NCBI GenBank assembly: GCA_029933115.1 | Contig: JAOZOT010000070.1 | Span: forward strand, 1-5,685 | DNA length: 5,685 nt | Reading direction: 5' to 3' | From: Anaerolineae bacterium | GTDB lineage: Bacteria > Chloroflexota > Anaerolineae > E26-bin7 | Shown: in pieces, positions 1 through 4,506 of the stretch | Position numbering within the stretch: position 1 is the first letter of the stretch | How the letters are laid out: every line of letters begins with the position of its first letter | Position numbers and translations under genes: made by a program | The notes under the pieces: generated by a model | Database searches by the model: none | Told to the model about the DNA's origin: nothing | What the model saw: only the letters and a program-made list of their open reading frames with translations

Positions 1-21
1 ACACCCTATTTTCCCTCTTCT

Positions 22-42
22 GTGTGGGAACATGCCCCACCC
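22..42. repeat. Palindromic intergenic repeat, copy 1 (degenerate)
   Basis: This is the most diverged of three related palindromes lying 3' of the iclR gene. Arms GTGGG (24-28) and CCCAC (36-40) flank a short centre, and the flanking bases resemble copies 2 and 3 (GTGTGGG...GCCCCACCC). The match to the other copies is partial, so its membership in the family is inferred. Confidence 0.45.
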
Positions 43-101
43 GATCACTTGCCCATGTTTACGTGCGGACTTACCCGGTGAGATAGCTCTACATAATAAT
101 T

Positions 102-125
102 GTGGTGGGACAAGTTGCCCACCCC
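102..125. repeat. Palindromic intergenic repeat, copy 2
   Basis: Left arm GGTGGG (104-109) pairs with CCCACC (118-123), and an inner CAA/TTG pair (111-113 with 115-117) is offset by one unpaired A at 110. It shares the frame GTGGTGGG-CAAGTTG-CCC with copy 3, whose centre lies 36 bp away (114 versus 150). It could be a protein-binding site, a hairpin terminator lacking a U-tract for the leftward iclR transcript, or a dispersed genomic repeat. The sequence alone does not decide between these. Confidence 0.6.
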
Positions 126-137
126 AACTCTTTAACC

Positions 138-162
138 GTGGTGGGGCAAGTTGCCCCATCCC
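138..162. repeat. Palindromic intergenic repeat, copy 3 (nearly perfect)
   Basis: The arms GGTGGGGCAA (140-149) and TTGCCCCATC (151-160) mirror each other around G150 with one mismatch. It is the best-preserved member of the three-copy set and begins about 30 bp past the iclR stop codon on the leftward transcript. As RNA it gives a GGGGC/GCCCC stem with a 5-nt loop, but no run of U follows it in either direction, so a classical rho-independent terminator is not supported. Confidence 0.65.
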
Positions 163-190
163 AAGGGCAGGATGTGAGTTACGGGCTTGC

Positions 191-967
191 CTATCCGGTG
201 TACCCCAACTGATATGATATTTCGTCGGCGGTGCGTTTGGTGAGTTGAGCCAGTTCGGATATTTTTTCCGAGAGGCGGAAGGAAGGCCCCGAAACGCTTA
301 TGACGGCGATGACTGTTCCCTCGTGGTTCCGAATAGGCGCGGCTACTGCGCTCAGTCCTACCTCCAATTCCTCCTGGGCCACGGCATATCCCTGCTGGCG
401 GACTTGGTTCAGTTCCTCTTGCAGGCGAACGGGATCGGTGATGGTCTTATCCGTGAAACGTGGGAGTCCTTTGGCCAGGATGCGTTCCAACTGTTGTTGT
501 GGAAGGTAAGCCAGCAGTACCTTTCCGCTGGAGATGCAGTGGGGGAGCATTTCTCGCCCAATCCAACCGACGTTGCGGACCATCCGCGGGCTGGGTATCC
601 CATCAATGTTGATCACCTTACCATCGCCCGTCAGCACCGTGAGATTGACCGTCTCTTCGGAGGTCTCGGCCAGGGAATGTAAATAGGGTCGTGCTATCTG
701 GCGCACGTCTATCTGCTTCAGAACCAGCCCCGCCAGGCGAACCAACTCGATGCCCAAGCGATATTTCTCCGTCTCGGGATCCTGGTCTACAAGCCCTCCT
801 CGCTGAAGGGAGGCCAGAAGCCGATAGACAGTGCTTTTGGGAAGCTCCAACCGCTGGCTGAGTTCTGTCACCCCCAGCTCCGGCTCCTCTTCGCTGAAAG
901 CTTTCAAAATAGCTATCGCTCGGTCTACAGACCGGAGAGTAGAGACTTGGCCTTTTTTCTTCTTCAA
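191..967 (-). CDS. IclR-family transcriptional regulator
   Basis: The 258-residue product is a normal length for an IclR-type DNA-binding repressor or activator acting in the cytoplasm. Residues about 10-60 form the winged helix-turn-helix, with the typical sequence SVDRAIAIL, then LGVTELSQRLELPKSTVYRLLASL. Residues about 75-255 form the GAF-like effector domain, including HCISSGKVLLAYLP (143-156) and VGLSAVAAPIR (203-213), both typical of the family. I chose the TTG start at 965-967 because AGGTG lies 5 nt upstream on the coding strand and the N-terminus then matches the family. Members often control catabolic genes and their own promoter. The ligand cannot be told from sequence. The likely targets, to the left of the window, are not visible. 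The leader is unusually structured and the promoter diverges from a tRNA gene. Confidence 0.93.
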   Translation of the reverse strand: MKKKKGQVSTLRSVDRAIAILKAFSEEEPELGVTELSQRLELPKSTVYRLLASLQRGGLVDQDPETEKYRLGIELVRLAGLVLKQIDVRQIARPYLHSLAETSEETVNLTVLTGDGKVINIDGIPSPRMVRNVGWIGREMLPHCISSGKVLLAYLPQQQLERILAKGLPRFTDKTITDPVRLQEELNQVRQQGYAVAQEELEVGLSAVAAPIRNHEGTVIAVISVSGPSFRLSEKISELAQLTKRTADEISYQLGYTG

Positions 968-990
968 TTGGTCACCTATTCGGTACCTTG

Positions 991-1083
991 AGGCCCAGTT
1001 TCAGTAGAGCGCAGCTCGCTCCCGCTGAAAGGGCATAGCACTACGGGCTGGGCCCAGCCTCGAAGGGGCTTCGCCCTTTCAGC
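991..1083 (-). promoter_or_regulatory. Structured leader of the iclR-type gene with alternative hairpins
   Basis: This lies in the predicted 5' untranslated region of the leftward regulator gene. GCTGAAAGGGC (1024-1034) and GCCCTTTCAGC (1073-1083) are a perfect 11-bp inverted repeat enclosing the perfect palindrome GGCTGGGCCCAGCC (1046-1059). Each arm also has a second possible partner. 1073-1080 can pair locally with GAAGGGGC (1062-1069, 7 of 8 pairs, loop TTC). 1025-1034 can pair with 993-1004 (GCCC, a 2-nt bulge, TTTCAG), enclosing a small GAGCG/CGCTC hairpin (1007-1021). The two folds exclude each other, as in attenuators and some riboswitches. No known riboswitch class is recognised. A decayed dispersed repeat is the main alternative. 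Confidence 0.5.
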
Positions 1084-1118
1084 TTCCGTTTGCGTCTCAC
1101 ACCCACAGACAGCTCATA

Positions 1119-1143
1119 TTTCACATTGTGGAACAACGTTCTA
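1119..1143. promoter_or_regulatory. Candidate operator: two overlapping pseudo-palindromes
   Basis: TTTCACATTGTGGAA (1119-1133) pairs at 6 of 7 arm positions around T1126. The overlapping TGGAACAACGTTCTA (1129-1143) pairs at 5 of 7 around A1136. Both lie at or just past the predicted transcription start (about 1137) of the leftward regulator gene, where an autorepressor would act. IclR-family proteins bind short pseudo-palindromes of about this size. Assigning this site to the neighbouring regulator is inference. Confidence 0.35.
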
Positions 1144-1172
1144 ATTTTACCACACTCCTCATCCTTTGTCAA
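1144..1172 (-). promoter_or_regulatory. Sigma-70 promoter of the iclR-type gene
   Basis: Read on the minus strand, a perfect -35 box TTGACA (1172 to 1167) is followed by a 17-bp spacer and a -10 box TAAAAT (1149 to 1144, 5 of 6 matches). The start is expected near 1137, giving a leader of about 170 nt. Its -35 box lies only 12 bp from that of the divergent tRNA promoter. Confidence 0.7.
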
Positions 1173-1184
1173 GCGGTTGCGAGT

Positions 1185-1213
1185 TTGACAAGAGAGCTAA
1201 TAGGTATTATAAT
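1185..1213 (+). promoter_or_regulatory. Consensus sigma-70 promoter of tRNA-Leu
   Basis: TTGACA (1185-1190), a 17-bp spacer and TATAAT (1208-1213) match the housekeeping consensus exactly. The expected start is near 1219-1221, only 3-5 nt before the mature tRNA 5' end, so the precursor would have almost no 5' leader. Such strength is typical of stable-RNA promoters. Confidence 0.85.
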
Positions 1214-1223
1214 ATAAAAAAGT

Positions 1224-1306
1224 GCCCCTGTGGCGGAATAGGCATACGCAGCAGGTTGAGGACCTGTGCCCGCGAGGGCGTGCTGGTTCGAGTCCAGTCG
1301 GGGGCA
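1224..1306 (+). tRNA. tRNA-Leu, anticodon GAG
   Basis: All cloverleaf parts can be paired by eye. The acceptor stem is 1224-1230 with 1299-1305, including one G-U pair. The D stem is 1233-1235 with 1247-1249. The anticodon stem is 1251-1255 with 1263-1267, around loop TTGAGGA with anticodon GAG at 1258-1260. The long variable arm 1268-1281 has stem GCCC/GGGC, as expected of a class II tRNA. The T stem is 1282-1286 with 1294-1298, around TTCGAGT. The discriminator is A1306, as usual for leucine. The CCA end is not encoded (CTG follows), so it must be added enzymatically. GAG reads CUC and CUU codons. The gene stands alone with its own promoter and terminator. It is not tRNA-Sec, because the anticodon is not UCA and the acceptor stem is 7 bp. 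Confidence 0.96.
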
Positions 1307-1336
1307 CTGGTGAATCCCAGGCTCATTTATAATTTT

Positions 1337-1372
1337 GAGGCCGGACTTGATACCCGGCCTCGCTCTTTTCTT
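1337..1372 (+). terminator. Rho-independent terminator of tRNA-Leu
   Basis: A perfect 8-bp stem GAGGCCGG (1337-1344) / CCGGCCTC (1354-1361) with a 9-nt loop is followed by the T-rich tail GCTCTTTTCTT. It lies 30 bp past the tRNA and separates that unit from etfB. Confidence 0.88.
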
Positions 1373-1470
1373 AACTTGCATCCCCTACATTGTCATAGAA
1401 TGTTGCTCCCCTGGCGGCAAAGCCGCTGCCTGAAAAACACCCTTTGCAGTTTGAAGAGGAGTTCATAGCA
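1373..1470 (+). promoter_or_regulatory. etfB upstream region with a weak candidate promoter
   Basis: This 98-bp stretch between the tRNA terminator and etfB should hold the etfB promoter. The best candidate is TTGCAT (1376-1381) with TAGAAT (1396-1401), but the 14-bp spacer is short, so the call is weak. A small hairpin GCGGC-AAA-GCCGC (1414-1426) lies in the presumed leader. The Shine-Dalgarno GAGGAG is at 1456-1461. Confidence 0.25.
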
Positions 1471-2250
1471 ATGAGAGTCATCGTCCCTATAAAACAGATC
1501 CTCGACCCCGGCGGGATGACTGTCAACCGCCGCGCGGAGAGGATATTCATCAACCGCGAGGAATATATCATCAACCCCAACGACAAGAACGCTCTGGAGG
1601 AGGCTCTCCGGCTCAAGGACGAGCAAGGAGCAGAGGTAGTGGCCGTGACCATGGGGCCAGAGCGAGCCGACGACGCTCTGCGCGAAGCTATGGCTATGGG
1701 CGCCGACAGTGCTTTCCTCCTCACCGACGAGGCTTTTGAGAAAGCCGACATCTCGGTGGCCACCACCGTCTTGGGCAAAGCCATTCAGAAGATCGGCGAC
1801 TACGACCTGATATTGACCGGCTGCCAGGCCGCCGACACCGGCGCCGGCCAGTTGGGACCCCGTCTGGCTGAGTACCTTGGTCTGCCCCAGGTCACCGAGG
1901 TGCGCGAGCTTGTGGCCGCCGGTGAGGGCAAGGTGAGGGTCAGGTGCAATCAAGGTCAGGGCTACGCCGAAGTCGAAGCCGGCCTGCCGGCGCTGTTGAC
2001 CATCGCCCAGGACGCCAACGAGCCACGGTATCCCACCGGGGCCGGCATCATCAATGCCTACCGAAAATGGGAGGTGACCGTCTGGGGAGCTTCTGAGCTT
2101 GGCCTTGAGGCCGCAGATTTGCAGCCCCTGACGGAGGAGAAACGCATCAGTTTCCCTCCGGCGAGGGAATTTGGGACAAAGATCACCGGCGCTCCTGAGG
2201 AGGCAGCCAGGGAGTTGGTGCAGCACCTAAAGGCCAATAGGGTTATCTAA
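1471..2250 (+). CDS. etfB: Electron-transfer flavoprotein beta subunit
   Basis: The 259-residue product is a full-length EtfB/FixA-family protein. With EtfA it forms a flavin-containing heterodimer that carries electrons between dehydrogenases (for example acyl-CoA dehydrogenases) and a quinone or other acceptor; some members bifurcate electrons. Family features are the N-terminal MRVIVPIKQ, INPNDKNALEEAL (34-46), VTMGP (59-63), the nucleotide-binding segment TGCQAADTGAGQLGPRLAEYLG (split as 116-126 and 127-137), LPALLT (172-177) and NEPRYP (183-188). I chose ATG 1471 over the in-frame TTG 1444 because GAGGAG lies 9 nt upstream and the protein then starts like its relatives. No etfA is adjacent: the tRNA unit lies upstream and convergent radC downstream, which is unusual. 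Whether it is the bifurcating type cannot be settled here. Confidence 0.93.
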   Translation: MRVIVPIKQILDPGGMTVNRRAERIFINREEYIINPNDKNALEEALRLKDEQGAEVVAVTMGPERADDALREAMAMGADSAFLLTDEAFEKADISVATTVLGKAIQKIGDYDLILTGCQAADTGAGQLGPRLAEYLGLPQVTEVRELVAAGEGKVRVRCNQGQGYAEVEAGLPALLTIAQDANEPRYPTGAGIINAYRKWEVTVWGASELGLEAADLQPLTEEKRISFPPAREFGTKITGAPEEAARELVQHLKANRVI

Positions 2251-2260
2251 ATTCGTTCGA

Positions 2261-2277
2261 GCGGGCTTGTAGCCCGC
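2261..2277. terminator. Hairpin between convergent etfB and radC (first)
   Basis: GCGGGC (2261-2266) and GCCCGC (2272-2277) pair perfectly around TTGTA, 10 bp past the etfB stop. No clear T-run follows on either strand (CTTCAGC to the right), so termination would be weak or need Rho. It may instead be a dispersed palindrome. Confidence 0.4.
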
Positions 2278-2301
2278 CTTCAGCAGACTTGGGTTGTTCA
2301 G

Positions 2302-2320
2302 CCCCGAGCTTGGGCCGGGG
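2302..2320. terminator. Hairpin between convergent etfB and radC (second)
   Basis: CCCCG (2302-2306) pairs with CGGGG (2316-2320) around a 9-nt loop, 11 bp past the radC stop on the leftward transcript. A U-tract is absent, so a role as a terminator for radC is plausible but unproven. Confidence 0.3.
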
Positions 2321-2331
2321 TGGCCGAACCT

Positions 2332-3039
2332 TTAAAATCCCAGCCCACGCTCCTTCAGGCTCACGTATCTCTGCTGACCGATGACCAGATGGTCCAGCAC
2401 CTCGATGTCCAGCAACTGGCCGGCCTGCACGATCAGCTCTGTCACCTTGACGTCCTCAGGCGAGGGGGTCGGGTCGCCGGAGGGATGGTTGTGGACGACG
2501 ATGAGGGCGGCGCAGTTCAGCTTGATGGCCTCGCGGAAAAGCTCGCCCACCCGCAGGACGTTGGTGTTCAGATTGCCGACGTAAATGGTGGGCGTGGCCA
2601 GGACGTGGTTCCTGCTATCCAGCAGGATGGTGCGCAGGTGCTCCTGCTCCAGAAGACTCATCTCCAGCATCAACAGGTTAGCAGCGTCGGCGGGAGATTT
2701 GACCTGGGGGCGCTCTTCGGGAGAAGCGATGAGTAGGCGGCGACCTAACTCCAGAGCGGCTTTGAGTTGGGTCACTTTGGCCGGGCCGATACCATGTTCA
2801 GCACACAATTCGCCGAAGCTGGCCCGGGCCAGACCGATCAGGCCATTGTATTTGGCCAGGAGTCGTGCAGCCAGGTTCAGCACACTCTCTCCGTCCACCC
2901 CGGTGCGCAAGATGATGGCCAGCAACTCGGCGTTGGAGAGAGCCCCGGCTCCATAGTGCTCCAACCTCTCCCGTGGCCGCTCGCTGGCCGGTAGCTCCTT
3001 GATAGTCGGGTGATACTCGACGATTTCCCCTCGGGTCAT
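2332..3039 (-). CDS. radC: RadC-family JAB/MPN domain protein
   Basis: The 235-residue product matches the usual RadC length (about 220-235). Residues 14-29 (IKELPASERPRERLEH) and GAGALSNAELLAIILRTG (30-47) are the conserved N-terminus. A helix-hairpin-helix-like segment follows at about 80-101 (GIGPAKV). The C-terminal MPN+ domain (about 113-235) carries the JAMM metal site: His183, His185, Ser193 and Asp196 in HNHPSGDP...SPED. The family was once tied to DNA repair in E. coli, but that role was withdrawn. JAMM proteins are zinc metalloproteases, and the RadC substrate is not settled. AGGAGG lies 4 nt before the ATG at 3037-3039. A strong promoter about 40 nt upstream diverges from that of the SEC-C gene. 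The gene converges on etfB. Confidence 0.95.
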   Translation of the reverse strand: MTRGEIVEYHPTIKELPASERPRERLEHYGAGALSNAELLAIILRTGVDGESVLNLAARLLAKYNGLIGLARASFGELCAEHGIGPAKVTQLKAALELGRRLLIASPEERPQVKSPADAANLLMLEMSLLEQEHLRTILLDSRNHVLATPTIYVGNLNTNVLRVGELFREAIKLNCAALIVVHNHPSGDPTPSPEDVKVTELIVQAGQLLDIEVLDHLVIGQQRYVSLKERGLGF

Positions 3040-3087
3040 GATGCCTCCTCTCTTCCCGTGAGATACAGCTCATCTGTGAGCACTCCA

Positions 3088-3116
3088 ACTATACAACAGC
3101 CCTGCCGCCTTGTCAA
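3088..3116 (-). promoter_or_regulatory. Sigma-70 promoter of radC
   Basis: On the minus strand a perfect TTGACA (3116 to 3111), a 17-bp spacer and TATAGT (3093 to 3088, 5 of 6) predict a start near 3081 and a leader of about 42 nt. The -35 box lies in TTGTCAATT (3110-3118), which is mirrored by AATTGACAA (3180-3188) at the divergent promoter. Confidence 0.75.
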
Positions 3117-3181
3117 TTTTACTTGTCCAGGAGCCCCGTATAGCAGGCTTTCGTGACTCGGAGAACTGGTTTTCGATTCAA

Positions 3182-3210
3182 TTGACAAAGCCCCACTTCC
3201 AGCCTATAAT
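3182..3210 (+). promoter_or_regulatory. Consensus sigma-70 promoter of the SEC-C / hydrolase operon
   Basis: TTGACA (3182-3187), a 17-bp spacer and TATAAT (3205-3210) match the consensus exactly. The expected start is near 3217, about 67 nt before the first gene. It is very strong for a minor protein, suggesting constitutive expression or a repressor not visible here. Confidence 0.85.
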
Positions 3211-3283
3211 ATTACAGGTCTGTGCAGTTAGCCCCCCTCCGGCCTGCCTTTAGCGGTGAAACTGAGCATTTCAGGGAGGTGCG

Positions 3284-3700
3284 ATGAAAACTATTATTAC
3301 CATCCTGTTGGTGGGTATCCTTATTCTGCTTGCAGCGGCGGTGGCCATTTTCCTGTTCTCCCTCGGCTTCGCGGGAATAGGTTGGTTGCTGAGTCAGATA
3401 TTACCTCTCAGCCCTTTCGAGGCCGGTATCATAGCCGTGTTGTCAGGCCTTGGCCTCATCTACATCATAAGCCAGATTGTCACTGCCAGACCCACCTACG
3501 AATACGAAGACGAGTGGGAGGATGAGGACTGGGAGGAGGATTGGGACGAGTGGGAAGATGAAGATGAAGAATATGAGAAGCCCATTCCATTCCCTAAATG
3601 GCGTCCTCAGAGAGAAGAGGTGCCGGTTGTGGGACGCAATGACCCCTGTCCCTGCGGCAGCGGCAAGAAGTATAAGTACTGTCACGGGAAGAAGAAATAA
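3284..3700 (+). CDS. Membrane-anchored SEC-C motif protein
   Basis: This 138-residue protein of unknown function has three parts. Residues about 4-40 and 46-67 are hydrophobic and predict two membrane helices, the first possibly an uncleaved signal anchor. Residues about 72-99 are almost all Asp, Glu, Trp and Tyr, a strongly acidic linker. Residues 117-135 are a SEC-C zinc motif, GRNDPCPCGSGKKYKYCHG, with ligands Cys122, Cys124, Cys133 and His134 (C-x-C-x8-C-H), as at the C-terminus of SecA and in YecA/YchJ-type proteins. Lys at residue 2 and Arg69 after the second helix suggest both ends face the cytoplasm, as the zinc motif would need. GGAGG lies 4 nt before the ATG. The hydrolase gene follows after 38 bp, probably co-transcribed. 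A link to the Sec machinery or ribosome is only suggested by the motif. Confidence 0.88.
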   Translation: MKTIITILLVGILILLAAAVAIFLFSLGFAGIGWLLSQILPLSPFEAGIIAVLSGLGLIYIISQIVTARPTYEYEDEWEDEDWEEDWDEWEDEDEEYEKPIPFPKWRPQREEVPVVGRNDPCPCGSGKKYKYCHGKKK

Positions 3701-3738
3701 GGCGGACGGCCCAAGAAGGGCTCGCTCAAGAGAACAAC

Positions 3739-4497
3739 ATGCCCTACATCAACATCGCAGGTGAAGAGATATTCTACGCCCGCCACCAGGGCGACCCGAA
3801 GGGACAGCGTACCCTCGTTTTCGTCCACGGAGCAGGGGGGAGCCATCTGAGCTGGCCTCCCCAGTTGCGCCGCCTGGCCGGAGCCAATACTTATGCCCCC
3901 GACCTGCCCGGCCACGGGCAATCCGAAGGGCAGGGTAGAACGTCCATCAGTGCCTACGCCGATTTCGTGGCCGCTTTCCTCGAAACCCTCGGACTGGAGA
4001 AGGTGACTCTGGTCGGCCACTCCATGGGCGGAGCCACCGCCCTCGACTTTGCCCTGCGCTATTCGGAGAAGCTGGCCGGATTGGTGCTGGTGGGCTCAGG
4101 GGCACGTCTGCGGGTGGCCCCGGCCATCCTCGAGGGCATCCGCCGGGATTTCGAGGCAGCGGTGCGCCTCATCTGCGATTACGCTTTCGCCACCGACGCG
4201 CCGGAGCGGTTGAAACGCGAAGGCCGCCGCCAGATGGGACAGACTCACCCTGATGTGCTCTACGGTGATTTTGCCGCCTGCGACGCCTTCGACGTTATGG
4301 ACCGTCTGGGCGAGATCCGCTGTCCTACCCTGGCTATCTGCGGCACCGCCGACCGCCTGACACCCCCCAAATACTCGACCTACTTGCGCGACCACATTTC
4401 GGGTGCCCAACTGGTTCTGATAGAAGGTGCCGGCCACATGGTCATGCTGGAGCAGCCAGAGGCGGTGAGCCGGGCCATAGCGGACTTCATACAGTAG
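3739..4497 (+). CDS. Alpha/beta-fold hydrolase
   Basis: The 252-residue product is a complete cytoplasmic alpha/beta hydrolase with no signal peptide. The oxyanion-hole segment HGAGG is at 30-34 and DLPGHG at 55-60. The nucleophile is Ser95 in GHSMGG, the acid is probably Asp205 in CGTADRLTPP, and the base is His233 in GAGHMVMLEQP. The segment about 125-190 is the variable lid that sets the substrate. The closest named groups by style are carboxylesterases, lactonases and MhpC-like C-C hydrolases, and the substrate cannot be named from this sequence. Only a weak ribosome site (AAGAGA, 5 nt before the ATG) is present, in keeping with translation as the second gene of an operon behind the SEC-C gene. 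Its TAG stop is 9 bp from the convergent selB stop. Confidence 0.9.
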   Translation: MPYINIAGEEIFYARHQGDPKGQRTLVFVHGAGGSHLSWPPQLRRLAGANTYAPDLPGHGQSEGQGRTSISAYADFVAAFLETLGLEKVTLVGHSMGGATALDFALRYSEKLAGLVLVGSGARLRVAPAILEGIRRDFEAAVRLICDYAFATDAPERLKREGRRQMGQTHPDVLYGDFAACDAFDVMDRLGEIRCPTLAICGTADRLTPPKYSTYLRDHISGAQLVLIEGAGHMVMLEQPEAVSRAIADFIQ

Positions 4498-4506
4498 TAT
4501 GAGCTC

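Noticed and set aside
22..162. CRISPR-like array from the three repeats
   Set aside because: The copies are unevenly spaced, differ in sequence, are only three in number and have no cas gene nearby.
32..217. 61-codon open frame at the left edge
   Set aside because: It runs through the palindromic repeats, has no ribosome site, and its Cys/Pro-rich composition simply reflects the repeats. I treat the stretch 1-190 as non-coding.
1224..1306. Possible tRNA-Sec, since selB is in the same window
   Set aside because: The anticodon is GAG, the acceptor stem has 7 bp and the variable arm is short. All of these fit tRNA-Leu.
1224..1372. tRNA gene as an integration site of a mobile element
   Set aside because: No integrase gene and no second copy of the tRNA 3' end is seen in the window.
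1444..1470. Upstream TTG at 1444 as the start of etfB
   Set aside because: The Shine-Dalgarno sequence at 1456-1461 would lie inside that extension, and the protein aligns with its family from the ATG at 1471.
1393..2226. Long 277-codon open frame on the minus strand opposite etfB
   Set aside because: It is fully antisense to a clear etfB gene, its product resembles no family I know, and long antisense frames are common in G/C-biased coding DNA.
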